From Lachnospiraceae bacterium (GTDB lineage: Bacteria > Bacillota > Clostridia > Lachnospirales > Lachnospiraceae): a stretch of 35,858 bases of DNA. The DNA is taken from assembly GCA_030531245.1 (NCBI GenBank), contig JAUNOA010000017.1, positions 1 to 35,858 of the forward strand, given 5' to 3'. This document shows, in pieces, positions 15,729 to 24,796 of this stretch. The translations under genes and the position numbers were made by a program. Under the pieces are notes generated by a model, which worked only from the letters and a program-made list of their open reading frames with translations, ran no database searches and had not been told where the DNA came from. Position 1 is the first letter of the stretch, and each line of letters starts with the position of its first letter.

Positions 15729-17771
15729 TCAAAAGATCATAGTTAATCCGATACGCTTCTTCTGCAGATCAACACTGATGACTTTGACATCAACTATATC
15801 GCCTACAGAAACAACCTCCAGCGGATGCTTGATATATTTGCTGCTCATCTGGGAAATATGCACAAGTCCGTCCTGATGAACTCCGATATCAACAAATGCT
15901 CCGAAGTCGATTACATTACGTACCGTGCCCTTGAGTATCATGCCCTCATGAAGATCCTTCATTTCAAGCACATCTGTACGCAGTATAGGCTTTGGCATAT
16001 CCTCACGGGGATCACGGCCCGGCTTCTTAAGTTCCTTTGCGATATCATTAAGAGTTATCTCTCCTACTCCGAGTCTGTCCATGATGGACTGCCTGTCTTC
16101 ACCTGCCTGCAGAGCCCGTGCGGCCTCATAACTTTCCGGATGCACGCTTGTCGCATCAAGCGGTTCCTTTCCACCGGTTATGCGCATGAAACCCGCACAC
16201 TGTTCAAATGCTTTCGGTCCAAGCTTCGGAACCTTAAGCAGTTCTTTTCTGGTTTTGAATCTGCCGTTTGCTTCCCTGTAATCAACTATATTTTTCGCAA
16301 GAGTCTTATTAATTCCGGAAATATACTGAAGAAGCGACGCACTGGCTGTATTCAGATCCACTCCGACTGCATTCACGCAATCTTCGACTACTGCCCCGAG
16401 TGATTCTCCAAGTTTCTTCTGATCCATATCATGCTGATACTGACCGACACCGATTGCTTTCGGATCTATCTTGACCAGTTCCGCAAGAGGATCCTGAAGA
16501 CGGCGTGCCATGGATGTGGCTGAACGCTGTCCCACATCGAAATTCGGGAATTCCTCCGTAGCAAGCTTTGATGCGGAATACACAGATGCACCGGCTTCAT
16601 TTACTATAACATAAGGAGCCTTGATTCCGTCTGCTATAACCTGCTCCGACTCACGGCTTGCAGTTCCGTTTCCGAGAGAAATCAGATCTATCTTATATTT
16701 CCTGATCAGGTCATTAACTATCTTTTGAGATTCGGCTATCCTGAACTGTGGTGCAGTCGGGTAGATAACCGTCGTATCAAGTACTTTACCAGTATCGTCA
16801 ACTACCGCCAGCTTGCATCCGGTTCTGAATGCCGGATCCCAGCCCAGAACCGTCTTTCCGACGATAGGAGGCTGCATCAGCAGCTGATTCAGATTCTTTC
16901 CGAATACCTTTATGGCTCCGTCCTGTGCCTTCTCTGTCAGGTCATTTCTGATCTCACGCTCGATTGCCGGCTGTATAAGTCTCTTGTACGAATCGGCAAC
17001 CGCATCTGCGATTATCTCTGCAGTACGGGTATTGCCCGGATTGGTGATCGTATATTTATTGAGCACCCTGATGATATCCTCATCCGGCCCTATGATACTG
17101 ACCTTGAGCACTTTTTCATCTTCACCGCGATTAAGCGCCAGGATACGGTGTCCCGGACATTTACTGACAGCTTCGCTATACTCATAATACATCTCGTAAG
17201 TCTTATCGGGATCAAGCTCTGCCTCCTTAAGTGAGCTCTCGATAAGTCCGAGATTATATGTGGCATTTCTGATAGCTTTACGGAACTCCGCATTATCCGA
17301 CACAGTCTCTGCAATGATATCTTTTGCGCCCTGAATTGCTTTCGCATCTGCAGCATCCAGCAGCTCATGCTTTGCAGGATCCTGCTCCATGATTTCAATC
17401 GAAAGCGGCTCATATCCTGCCTCCTTCGCTATCATTGCACGAGTGCGTTTCTTCGGCCTGTACGGACGATACAGATCATCGACCGCCACAAGCGTAGTAG
17501 CTGACTCTATAGCCTCTTTCAATTCATCGGTCAGCTTTCCCTGTTCCTCAATGCTGGCGATAACCTGCTGCTGTTTTTCCTCAAGATTACGGAGATAGCG
17601 AAGTCTCTCATCGAGATTTCTGAGTGTCTCGTCATCCAGCGATCCTGTGACTTCCTTACGGTATCTGGCGATAAAAGGGATGGTATTTCCATCGTCGATA
17701 AGGCCAATCGTCGCCTCAACCTGTGACTGTTTGATTTTTAATTCTTCTGCTAAAATCTGTATAATATTCAT
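15729..17771 (-). CDS. tex: Tex-family RNA-binding transcription accessory protein
   Basis: A 680-residue homologue of Tex/YhgF, an Spt6-like nucleic-acid-binding protein. N-terminal helical region with IPFIARYRKEVTGSLDDE (32-49) is diagnostic. A YqgF-like RNase H fold follows (GWDPAFRTGCKLAVVD), then helix-hairpin-helix motifs (GVDLNTASASLLQYISGI, LLKVPKLGPKAFEQCAGF) and a C-terminal S1 domain (GMILKGTVRNVIDFGAFVD). It ends soon after S1, so it is slightly shorter than many homologues. TATAAT at 17780-17785 lies only 8 nt before the ATG and no Shine-Dalgarno is present, suggesting a leaderless message. Confidence 0.95.
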   Translation of the reverse strand: MNIIQILAEELKIKQSQVEATIGLIDDGNTIPFIARYRKEVTGSLDDETLRNLDERLRYLRNLEEKQQQVIASIEEQGKLTDELKEAIESATTLVAVDDLYRPYRPKKRTRAMIAKEAGYEPLSIEIMEQDPAKHELLDAADAKAIQGAKDIIAETVSDNAEFRKAIRNATYNLGLIESSLKEAELDPDKTYEMYYEYSEAVSKCPGHRILALNRGEDEKVLKVSIIGPDEDIIRVLNKYTITNPGNTRTAEIIADAVADSYKRLIQPAIEREIRNDLTEKAQDGAIKVFGKNLNQLLMQPPIVGKTVLGWDPAFRTGCKLAVVDDTGKVLDTTVIYPTAPQFRIAESQKIVNDLIRKYKIDLISLGNGTASRESEQVIADGIKAPYVIVNEAGASVYSASKLATEEFPNFDVGQRSATSMARRLQDPLAELVKIDPKAIGVGQYQHDMDQKKLGESLGAVVEDCVNAVGVDLNTASASLLQYISGINKTLAKNIVDYREANGRFKTRKELLKVPKLGPKAFEQCAGFMRITGGKEPLDATSVHPESYEAARALQAGEDRQSIMDRLGVGEITLNDIAKELKKPGRDPREDMPKPILRTDVLEMKDLHEGMILKGTVRNVIDFGAFVDIGVHQDGLVHISQMSSKYIKHPLEVVSVGDIVDVKVISVDLQKKRIGLTMIF

Positions 17772-17779
17772 AATATAAA

Positions 17780-17785
17780 ATTATA
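17780..17785 (-). promoter_or_regulatory. tex -10 box close to the start codon
   Basis: TATAAT on the minus strand, with a weak TAGCAA at 17803-17808 after a 17 bp spacer. Eight bases separate the box from the tex ATG, so transcription should begin about 2 nt before it. Confidence 0.55.
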
Positions 17786-17827
17786 CTAAAATTAGAGTTG
17801 ATTTGCTATGCTTAACGCGATGTTTAA

Positions 17828-17836
17828 TGGTATAAT
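17828..17836 (+). promoter_or_regulatory. Extended -10 promoter for the small membrane protein gene
   Basis: TGGTATAAT is an extended -10 (TATAAT at 17831-17836); no clear -35 is seen. The ATG of the next gene follows after nine bases, so transcription would begin about 3 nt before it. It diverges from the tex promoter. Confidence 0.6.
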
Positions 17837-17845
17837 CACTTTATT

Positions 17846-18226
17846 ATGGAAAAAAAAGATATCACAAAATCATGTCAGAGTATAGCTTTGTTCTGCGCAA
17901 TAGCAGGACTGATAGTCAATATTCTGATGCTCAGTTGTTCAGGAGTTCCCCTGAGCGTGCCTCTCGGGATTTTCGGCATAGCATTTGCGATACTCTGCAA
18001 AGATGAATACGGTAAAATGACCAAGAAGGGCCGTACTGCTCTCATCCTTGCAATCATCGCACTAGTATTCGGATTTTTGCTGTATTATCTGACGTTGATC
18101 ACTACGACCACTATGGCTGATCCGGTAAAATCAAAGCAGGTACTGGAAATGCTCAAAACAATAAAGGATCAGATGCCTGCCGAGATGCAGGATATGTTTG
18201 CAAATGCCGGCATACCGCTGGAATAA
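17846..18226 (+). CDS. Small membrane protein, DUF4190-like
   Basis: A 126-residue protein of unknown function. It has about three hydrophobic segments: SIALFCAIAGLIVNILML (about 12-29), VPLGIFGIAFAIL (38-50) and ALILAIIALVFGFLLYYLTL (65-84). The central pattern of a glycine-rich helix, a short basic turn (KDEYGKMTKKGR) and another helix resembles DUF4190 proteins. The C-terminal 40 residues are polar and methionine-rich. The ATG lacks a Shine-Dalgarno and lies nine bases after a TATAAT. It is followed 20 nt later by a secreted protein on the same strand, so the two are probably co-transcribed. Function is not predicted. Confidence 0.75.
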   Translation: MEKKDITKSCQSIALFCAIAGLIVNILMLSCSGVPLSVPLGIFGIAFAILCKDEYGKMTKKGRTALILAIIALVFGFLLYYLTLITTTTMADPVKSKQVLEMLKTIKDQMPAEMQDMFANAGIPLE

Positions 18227-18246
18227 ATATTTGATTGGAGAGATAT

Positions 18247-18888
18247 ATGAAGAAGTTTTTCGCAATTTGCGCCGTGACACTTATCACTGTGTCCTGTATG
18301 TCCATGACTGCATTTGCGGCCACATGGACCGGAACTAAAGAAACAGGTTGGGGTCTCATCAAGGATAACGGACAGGCAGCTATAAGCGAATGGGTCTGGG
18401 CTGACGGAGACGGCGATACTAAACTTGAGTGTTTTTACTTTAACGAAAACGGCATCTGTGTGCTCGATGCAGAGATTCAAGGATACAAGGTAAATAAAAA
18501 CGGTGAATGGGTACAGAACGGTTCCGTTCAGAAAAGACTCAATACACCATTTGCCGCAGATCTTACAAAAACCGCAGCCAATACTACCATGGATGAATAT
18601 GCTGCCGGGCTGGCATATACCGGCGTGTACGGAACAGAAACCGCAGCAATCCATGCAGACGGAACATGTATAGTATTTGATGTTACTCTTCCATGGACAG
18701 CTGCCGAATGTCCTGACAAATGGCTTGAGGATACATACTACGACGGCGAGCATTATAAAGTAATGCAAAATATCGCAAGCAATGCCCTGAAATATTTCGG
18801 ATCATCCAGAGAAGTAACAGAAAACATTTACTCATCCGACGGTAAGCTGCTTAAATCATTCAAATATTACGGCCGTCCGATGGGCTGA
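18247..18888 (+). CDS. Secreted protein of unknown function
   Basis: A 213-residue exported protein. The signal peptide is MKKFFAICAVTLITVSCMSM plus TAFA, with cleavage likely after AFA (about residue 24). The next 60 residues have a Trp/Gly/aromatic spacing (GWGLIKDNG, EWVWADGDGD, YFNENGICV, KNGEWVQNG) that recalls cell-wall-binding repeats of the choline-binding type, but only loosely. The remainder is not recognised. The ATG at 18247 is chosen over an in-frame TTG at 18235, because GGAGAG lies just before it. It follows the small membrane protein gene and ends at a strong terminator. A surface or cell-wall role is inferred. Confidence 0.75.
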   Translation: MKKFFAICAVTLITVSCMSMTAFAATWTGTKETGWGLIKDNGQAAISEWVWADGDGDTKLECFYFNENGICVLDAEIQGYKVNKNGEWVQNGSVQKRLNTPFAADLTKTAANTTMDEYAAGLAYTGVYGTETAAIHADGTCIVFDVTLPWTAAECPDKWLEDTYYDGEHYKVMQNIASNALKYFGSSREVTENIYSSDGKLLKSFKYYGRPMG

Positions 18889-18899
18889 CCGGTATGATT

Positions 18900-18939
18900 A
18901 TAAAAATAACACCCCGCCGTTAGAGGGTGTTATTTTTAT
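18900..18939. terminator. Bidirectional terminator between secreted protein gene and aroC
   Basis: A near-perfect 15 bp stem: ATAAAAATAACACCC (18900-18914) and GGGTGTTATTTTTAT (18925-18939), loop CGCCGTTAGA. T-runs exist on both strands. The aroC stop codon at 18936-18938 lies within the right arm, so the convergent genes share it. Confidence 0.9.
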
Positions 18940-19871
18940 ACTCTGGAATTTTTATTTCTGTAATACATATCCAGTATTGTTATCGCAGCCATCGCTTCTA
19001 TTACAACGGCAGCCCGCGGTGCTATACATACGTCGTGACGTTCGCTCCCACGTGTTGGAGTCGGCTTAACCGCCGCACTGATAATTATCGGTTTGCCGTT
19101 GGATATCCCTCCGAGTATTCCTCCTGCATTCATATCATCCGGATCATTACACTGCGACCCCAGCATAGATGCCGACATAAAACCCGCACCGATTTCCACA
19201 CCTTTTACCGCACCGATACTCATGACGGCTTTTGCAAGTTCCGCATCCAGTTTATCAAATACCGGTTCGCCGAGACCTGCCGGGCATCCCGTTATTACAC
19301 AGGTGACTACTCCGCCTATACTCTCTCCTGCTTTCTTTATTTCGGAAAGATACTGTCTGAGATAAGCATCGTTGCCCTCTTCAACCGGAACTTCTCCTAT
19401 ACTTTGAACAAAAGCACTGACCCTGATCCCCAGCTTATCCAACAGCTTTGCCGCAATCGCTCCGGCAATTACACGACCTGCCGTTTCCCGTCCCGAAGCT
19501 CTTCCGCCTCCGCGCCAGTCACGCAAACCATACTTATCCTCATATGTTCTGTCAGCATGCCCCGGCCTGTATAAATCCGGATCATAGCCCGTATCATCCC
19601 GGTCTTCGTTTTCAATGATGACCGATATAGGAGTACCGGTCGTGAAACCATTGAATACCCCTGATAATATACGACATTTATCCGACTCTTTTCTCTGTGA
19701 AGATACGGTACCGTCCTTCCCGGTGGCACGCCTTTCAAGATATGGCCGGATATCTTCTTCGGACAGCTCAAGTCCGGCCGGACAGCCGTCAATAACAGCT
19801 CCCAGTGCCTCTCCGTGAGACTCTCCCCACGTTGTCACTCTGAATATTTCTCCAAATGTTGAACCTGCCAT
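18936..19871 (-). CDS. aroC: Chorismate synthase, short form
   Basis: Converts EPSP to chorismate using reduced FMN. MAGSTFGEIFRVTTWGESHG gives His19; RPGHADRTYEDKYGLRDWRG gives His105; the C-terminal signature is RHDVCIAPRAAVVIEA. With the ATG at 19871 (TAGGAG 5 nt upstream) it has 311 residues against about 360-390 usually. Much of the loss is in one place: KPTPTRGSERHDVC replaces the family's longer loop between KPT and RHD, and the loop after GDIP-like GEVPVEEG is also short. All named motifs are intact, so it is probably active rather than decayed. It is a lone shikimate gene here. Confidence 0.92.
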   Translation of the reverse strand: MAGSTFGEIFRVTTWGESHGEALGAVIDGCPAGLELSEEDIRPYLERRATGKDGTVSSQRKESDKCRILSGVFNGFTTGTPISVIIENEDRDDTGYDPDLYRPGHADRTYEDKYGLRDWRGGGRASGRETAGRVIAGAIAAKLLDKLGIRVSAFVQSIGEVPVEEGNDAYLRQYLSEIKKAGESIGGVVTCVITGCPAGLGEPVFDKLDAELAKAVMSIGAVKGVEIGAGFMSASMLGSQCNDPDDMNAGGILGGISNGKPIIISAAVKPTPTRGSERHDVCIAPRAAVVIEAMAAITILDMYYRNKNSRV

Positions 19872-19897
19872 CATTACTCCTATATTTAAACAGACAA

Positions 19898-19935
19898 ACA
19901 CACCGGATAGTCATATGCCCCGCCATCCGGTGTGC
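19898..19935 (-). terminator. Terminator after NCS2 permease gene
   Basis: CACACCGGAT (19899-19908) pairs with ATCCGGTGTG (19925-19934) over 10 bp. On the minus strand a T-rich tail TGTTTGTCTGTTT follows. It also lies just upstream of aroC's Shine-Dalgarno, so it might act in the aroC leader. Confidence 0.65.
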
Positions 19936-19944
19936 ACTCAGTAC

Positions 19945-21366
19945 TTATAATACCAGGAAAAACTTTATAAGGAACAGTGCTGAGATTACCCATGAAAGCA
20001 CCGAGACATCCTTTGCCTTGCCTACACAGATTCTGATTGCTACATATGAAATCATTCCGATACCGATCGCATGGCCGATTGAGCCTGATACCGGCATGGC
20101 GATAAGCATAAGTGCTACAGGTACAAGACCAAGCTTGTTATCAAAATCAATCTTGCGCAGTCCGCTGATCATTATTATTCCGACATAGACAAGTGCTGAA
20201 GATGTAGCTGCCGCGGGAATAATAGCAGCAATCGGTGCCAGGAACAGGCAAAGCAGGAACAGGATACCCGTTACAAGTGCTGTAAGTCCTGTACGGCCTC
20301 CGGCCTCAACGCCTGATGCAGACTCGATAAATGTCGTGATTGTTGATGTACCAGTACATCCACCGACTATTGTACCGATAGCATCCGAAAGCAGTGCCTC
20401 TTTCATGTTCGGCATATTACCCTGTTCATCGATCATATTTGCACGTGATGCCGTACCGACAAGTGTTCCAATCGTATCAAACATATCAATCATGCAGAAT
20501 GTGAGAACAAGCGTAATCACTGTTGCCCACCCCAGATTGAACAAAGTTGCAAAATCAAACTTGAACAGAGTAGTCTCAAACATATCCTGCAGAGGAGGAA
20601 CGAAGCTTGCAGTTTCAAGCGGTGCGAATGGATTTTCATGCAGGAAAAGGAAATCGCATATCCAGTAAAATGCCGATGCGATGAGCATTCCTGCAAGTAC
20701 TGCTCCCTTTACGCCTTTATGATCCATTACAACCATTGCAATAACACCGATAAAAATCGTTATTACCGTAAGAACCATTACTCCCCACGCACTGCCGAGT
20801 TGTTCAGCAACCGAACCGGCTGTAAGTGCTCCGAAGAAGTCACGCATTACATAGAAAGGTCCGCCGTTTTCCGAATATATTCCCACATTCGAACCAAGAC
20901 CGATATTAAGAAGCATCATACCGATTGCAGGCGAGATTGCTATACGGATTGAAATCGGTATTGCTTCAACAATTTTCTCTCTGATTTTGAATGCAGAAAG
21001 AATCAGGAAGACAATACCTTCGATGAGAATGATAATCATTCCCGCCTGAAAACCCTGAATATAGGTTACACCGGTAATAGATACAATCTGTGCAACTACA
21101 ACCGCAAAGAATGAATTCAGCCCCATTCCCGATGACATCGCAAACGGTTTATTTGCAAGAAGTGCCATACATATAGTACCTACACCTGAGGAAATAAGTG
21201 TCGCGCAGAATACTGCATTCCAGAGCTTTGAACCTGTATCAAAACCGGTCAGCAGATTCGGATTCAATGCAACGATGTACGCCATCGTCATGAACGTTGT
21301 CAAACCGGCAAGAATCTCCGTTTTGACATTTGTACCATTTTCTTTCAACTTAAAAAACTTTTCCAT
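19945..21366 (-). CDS. NCS2-family purine permease (AzgA/PbuG-like)
   Basis: A 473-residue membrane transporter, probably for guanine, hypoxanthine or adenine by proton symport. The N-terminal KTEILAGLTTFMTMAYIVAL is the hallmark of the AzgA/PbuG branch. Conserved NANLL-like NPNLLTG, the SSGMGLNSFFAVVV segment and TSTITTFIESASGVEAGGRTG substrate-site region are present, along with a dozen or so hydrophobic stretches. The ATG at 21366 is preceded by AGGAAGG; an upstream TTG at 21372 is less likely. No purine riboswitch is seen in the 60 bp before it. It is flanked by hairpins on both sides, so it may be monocistronic. Confidence 0.9.
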   Translation of the reverse strand: MEKFFKLKENGTNVKTEILAGLTTFMTMAYIVALNPNLLTGFDTGSKLWNAVFCATLISSGVGTICMALLANKPFAMSSGMGLNSFFAVVVAQIVSITGVTYIQGFQAGMIIILIEGIVFLILSAFKIREKIVEAIPISIRIAISPAIGMMLLNIGLGSNVGIYSENGGPFYVMRDFFGALTAGSVAEQLGSAWGVMVLTVITIFIGVIAMVVMDHKGVKGAVLAGMLIASAFYWICDFLFLHENPFAPLETASFVPPLQDMFETTLFKFDFATLFNLGWATVITLVLTFCMIDMFDTIGTLVGTASRANMIDEQGNMPNMKEALLSDAIGTIVGGCTGTSTITTFIESASGVEAGGRTGLTALVTGILFLLCLFLAPIAAIIPAAATSSALVYVGIIMISGLRKIDFDNKLGLVPVALMLIAMPVSGSIGHAIGIGMISYVAIRICVGKAKDVSVLSWVISALFLIKFFLVL

Positions 21367-21427
21367 AATCAACCTTCCTATCGATTAACGGTCAAATAAT
21401 TACCCTTTAATGTTAGCATAATGACAT

Positions 21428-21456
21428 AAGAAAAGCCAGCGCCCCTGCGCTGACTT
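21428..21456 (-). terminator. Intrinsic terminator after dnaJ
   Basis: On the minus strand AGTCAGCGC-AGGG-GCGCTGGCT forms a 9 bp stem (one G-T pair) followed by TTTTCTTAT. It lies 11 nt past the dnaJ stop and would end the hrcA-grpE-dnaK-dnaJ transcript. Confidence 0.85.
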
Positions 21457-21466
21457 TCATCCTGTT

Positions 21467-22603
21467 TTATGACTCTCTCATAGCCTCTTTATAGGCCTTG
21501 AGAGCCTCTTTCTGAGCTGCTGTCATAGTCGTCGGAACCTGAACAACAAGAGTGATATAATGATCGCCTCTGAGATTCTTGTTCCTGAGCGACGGAACTC
21601 CTTTTCCTTTGAGTCTTACCTTGGTGTCGGTCTGTGTCCCGGCCTTGACTTCGTACTCGACCTCACCGTCTATAGTCTTCACCCTTATAGGTCCGCCAAG
21701 CGCTGCCTTGGAAAATGTAATCGGTACGGTTGAGAACAGATTCACATCCTGACGCTTGAATATCGGATGCTGGCTTACCACTACCTCAACGAGAAGATCC
21801 CCTCTCGGGCCTCCGTTGGTTCCGGGCTCTCCGGCTCCGGAAAGTCTTACACTCTGTCCGTTATCGATACCTGCCGGGATTGAAACCTTAAAGGTCTTTC
21901 TTGTTGTCTTGTATCCGCTGCCGTGACATGACTGACATTTCTCTTTTACAACCTTACCTGTTCCGTGACAGTCAGGACATTCGGCAACATTCTGAACTGT
22001 CCCGAAAAGTGACTGCTGCGTATATACTATGCGGCCCTGTCCCTTGCATTTAGAACATGTTTCCGGCTGAGTCCCCGGTTTTGCACCGGTTCCCTTGCAG
22101 TTATCGCACATTTCACGGAAATTGATGGTAACTTCTTTCTCACATCCGAAAACAGCTTCCTCGAATGACAGCCTGACGGAGGTGCGTACACTTGCTCCGC
22201 GCATAGGCTGATTGGCTCTCGCGCTGCTTCTGCTGCCAAAGCCTCCTCCAAATCCGCCGAATCCGCCAAATCCTCCGAAGCCTCCGCCTCCGAAGAGATC
22301 AGAGAAAATATCTCCGAAAATATCCTGGAATTCAGGACTGTTTGGATCGAATCCGCCTGCTCCGCCCATTCCATCGAACGCCGAATGACCGAACTGATCG
22401 TACTGTCTTCTCTTATCCGGATCCGAAAGAATCGCATAAGCTTCACTGGCTTCTTTAAATTTCGCTTCTGCTTCTTTGTCGCCGGGGTTTGCATCCGGGT
22501 GATATTTTTTGGCAAGTCCTCTGTATGCTTTTTTTATCGCTGCCTCATCGGCATCCTTCGGGACACCGAGGACCTCGTAATAATCTCTTTTTGTCTCTGC
22601 CAT
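21467..22603 (-). CDS. dnaJ: Chaperone DnaJ (Hsp40)
   Basis: The co-chaperone that delivers clients to DnaK and stimulates its ATPase. J-domain with the HPD motif in [11 protein letters not shown], then a Gly/Phe-rich linker (repeated GGFGGFGG), four zinc-binding repeats ([32 protein letters not shown]) and the C-terminal client-binding region. At 378 residues it is a full type I DnaJ. AAGGAAG precedes the ATG. It is separated from dnaK by 259 bp containing a hairpin and a repetitive patch, an unusually long gap for this operon. Confidence 0.97.
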   Translation of the reverse strand: MAETKRDYYEVLGVPKDADEAAIKKAYRGLAKKYHPDANPGDKEAEAKFKEASEAYAILSDPDKRRQYDQFGHSAFDGMGGAGGFDPNSPEFQDIFGDIFSDLFGGGGFGGFGGFGGFGGGFGSRSSARANQPMRGASVRTSVRLSFEEAVFGCEKEVTINFREMCDNCKGTGAKPGTQPETCSKCKGQGRIVYTQQSLFGTVQNVAECPDCHGTGKVVKEKCQSCHGSGYKTTRKTFKVSIPAGIDNGQSVRLSGAGEPGTNGGPRGDLLVEVVVSQHPIFKRQDVNLFSTVPITFSKAALGGPIRVKTIDGEVEYEVKAGTQTDTKVRLKGKGVPSLRNKNLRGDHYITLVVQVPTTMTAAQKEALKAYKEAMRES

Positions 22604-22626
22604 GCTACTTCCTTTTTAACCCGTCA

Positions 22627-22648
22627 CGGCTCCTCTTGCGAGGAGCCG
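22627..22648. repeat. Perfect hairpin just before dnaJ
   Basis: CGGCTCCTC-TTGC-GAGGAGCCG, a 9 bp perfect stem with a four-base loop. It ends about 24 nt before the dnaJ start codon. No T-run follows directly on the minus strand (GTGACGGGTTAAAAAGG), so it may be an mRNA-stability or processing element rather than a terminator. Confidence 0.7.
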
Positions 22649-22689
22649 GAACCTTAATTATTTACTTTAACAATATCGCTCGTTTTATC

Positions 22690-22862
22690 AATGTAGTTAC
22701 GCGTAGACTAGGTTCACACTTCGTCTGCGACTCGTGTTCACTAACTAGTCGCACGACTCCAACTAGATTCAAGCTTCGCTCACAAACACTCGCTCGCTTT
22801 CATCAAGTTTTCGCTGTGAAGCTTCGAACTAAGCTCGCTGCCGCTCGCTAAGGTCTCAGCTT
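22690..22862 (-). repeat. AGCGAG-rich degenerate repetitive patch between dnaK and dnaJ
   Basis: On the minus strand the pentamer AGCGA recurs at least six times. Longer imperfect repeats are GAGCGAAGCTTGAATCTAGT against GACGAAGTGTGAACCTAGT, with a third variant around TTCGAAGCTTCACAGCG. It begins right at the dnaK stop. No ORF of interest or known family is recognised. Confidence 0.65.
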
Positions 22863-24758
22863 TCACACTTCCTTGAAGTCTCCGTCGACTACGTCATCTC
22901 CGTACGGAGCCTGACCACCGTTACCCGGCTGAGCCTCTGTGAATCCGCCCATATCGGGACCTGCACCCTGAGCTCCGCCTGCTGCCTGCTGAGCCTGTGC
23001 CTGCTCATAAATCTTCTGTGCAAGCGGCTGCATGCTGTTCATAAGCTTCTCCTTGGCTGCCTTGATGTCTGCAATCTGATCATCTGTTGCCTGATCGATT
23101 GGAGCTCTGCCGATGGCATCCTTAAGCGCATTGAGGTCTGCCTCAACATTAGCCTTGTCCGACTCACCGATCTGAGCACCTGCTTCCTCGAGTGCCTTCT
23201 CAACCTGAGTTACCATAGCCTGAGCATCATTGTACTCGTCGATATTCTCTTTACGCTTCTTATCCTGAGCTTCGAACTCTGCAGCTTCCTTAACAGCCTT
23301 CTCAATATCTGCATCACTCATGTTGCTGCCTGATGTGATAGTGATGTGCTGCTCTTTGCCGGTGCCGAGATCCTTGGCTGATACGTTTACGATACCGTTT
23401 GCATCAATGTCAAATGTAACTTCGATCTGCGGAACGCCGCGTCTTGCCGGAAGGATACCGTCAAGTCTGAACTGTCCGAGAGTCTTGTTATCGCGTGCGA
23501 ACTGACGCTCACCCTGAACTACATGGATATCAACCGCACTCTGGTTATCCTCAGCTGTTGAGAATACCTGGCTCTTTTTTGTAGGAATAGTTGTATTTCT
23601 CTCGATAAGTCTTGTAGCTACTCCGCCGAGTGTCTCGATTGAAAGTGAAAGCGGTGTTACGTCGAGAAGAAGAACATCTCCCGCACCTGCATCACCTGCA
23701 AGCTTACCGCCCTGGATACATGCACCGAGTGCTACACATTCATCAGGATTCAGAGTCTTGCTGGGTTCCTGACCTGTAAGAGCTTTAACCTTATCCTGAG
23801 CTGCGATCATACGTGTCGATCCACCAACAAGGAGAACCTTGCCGAGGTCCGCATTTGTAAGACCTGCGTCCTTCATTGCGTTCTGTACTGGAACTGCTGT
23901 CTTTGAGATAAGATCTGCTGTAAGCTCATCGAATTTTGCTCTTGTAAGAGTCATATCAAGATGCTTCGGACCTTCATTCGTTGCTGTAATGAACGGAAGG
24001 TTGATGTTTGTTGAAGTTGCGCTTGAGAGCTCCTTCTTTGCCTTCTCAGCTGCCTCTTTAAGTCTCTGAAGTGCCATCTTATCAGATGAAAGGTCAACTC
24101 CTTCTGCCTTCTTAAACTCATCGATCATCCACTGTGTAACCTTGTTATCGAAGTCATCTCCGCCGAGATGTGTATCGCCGTTGGTTGCGAGAACCTCGAT
24201 TACACCGTCACCGATTTCGATAAGAGATACATCGAATGTACCGCCTCCGAGGTCGTATACCATGATCTTCTGCTCTTTTTCATTGTCAAGGCCGTATGCA
24301 AGAGCTGCTGCTGTAGGCTCATTAATGATACGCTTTACATCAAGACCTGCGATCTTGCCTGCATCCTTTGTTGCCTGACGCTGAGCATCGTTGAAATATG
24401 CAGGAACTGTGATAACTGCCTCTGTTACCTTCTCGCCGAGATATGCTTCAGCATCAGCTTTAAGCTTCTGAAGAATCATAGCTGAGATTTCCTGAGGTGT
24501 GTATGCTTTACCATCGATGGTAACTTTATAATCCGTACCCATATGTCTCTTGATTGAAGAGATGGTTCTGTCTGCGTTTGTAACTGCCTGACGCTTTGCC
24601 GGCTCACCGACAAGTCTTTCACCTGTCTTTGTAAATGCTACTACTGAAGGTGTTGTTCTTGATCCTTCACTGTTCGGAATAACAACCGGCTTTCCGCCTT
24701 CCATAACTGCCACACAGCTGTTTGTTGTACCTAAATCAATACCGATAATCTTTGACAT
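22863..24758 (-). CDS. dnaK: Chaperone protein DnaK (Hsp70)
   Basis: ATP-driven chaperone. [19 protein letters not shown] opens the nucleotide-binding domain; [19 protein letters not shown] is the phosphate-2 motif and [14 protein letters not shown] the third Hsp70 signature. The linker [15 protein letters not shown] and the substrate-binding domain follow, then a Gln/Gly-rich tail ending in DFKEV. The 631 residues include a deletion in the nucleotide-binding domain typical of Gram-positive DnaK. AGGAGG lies before the ATG. It is the third gene of the HrcA-controlled operon. Confidence 0.98.
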   Translation of the reverse strand: MSKIIGIDLGTTNSCVAVMEGGKPVVIPNSEGSRTTPSVVAFTKTGERLVGEPAKRQAVTNADRTISSIKRHMGTDYKVTIDGKAYTPQEISAMILQKLKADAEAYLGEKVTEAVITVPAYFNDAQRQATKDAGKIAGLDVKRIINEPTAAALAYGLDNEKEQKIMVYDLGGGTFDVSLIEIGDGVIEVLATNGDTHLGGDDFDNKVTQWMIDEFKKAEGVDLSSDKMALQRLKEAAEKAKKELSSATSTNINLPFITATNEGPKHLDMTLTRAKFDELTADLISKTAVPVQNAMKDAGLTNADLGKVLLVGGSTRMIAAQDKVKALTGQEPSKTLNPDECVALGACIQGGKLAGDAGAGDVLLLDVTPLSLSIETLGGVATRLIERNTTIPTKKSQVFSTAEDNQSAVDIHVVQGERQFARDNKTLGQFRLDGILPARRGVPQIEVTFDIDANGIVNVSAKDLGTGKEQHITITSGSNMSDADIEKAVKEAAEFEAQDKKRKENIDEYNDAQAMVTQVEKALEEAGAQIGESDKANVEADLNALKDAIGRAPIDQATDDQIADIKAAKEKLMNSMQPLAQKIYEQAQAQQAAGGAQGAGPDMGGFTEAQPGNGGQAPYGDDVVDGDFKEV

Positions 24759-24796
24759 AATCTTGTCCTCCTAATTATTATTCTGAAATTGCGGCT

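Noticed and set aside
21367-21430. Purine riboswitch before the NCS2 permease gene
   Set aside because: Only about 60 bp separate it from the dnaJ terminator and no conserved purine aptamer motifs were found.
22690-22862. CRISPR-like array between dnaK and dnaJ
   Set aside because: Repeats are short, degenerate and unevenly spaced, with no unique spacers and no cas genes nearby.
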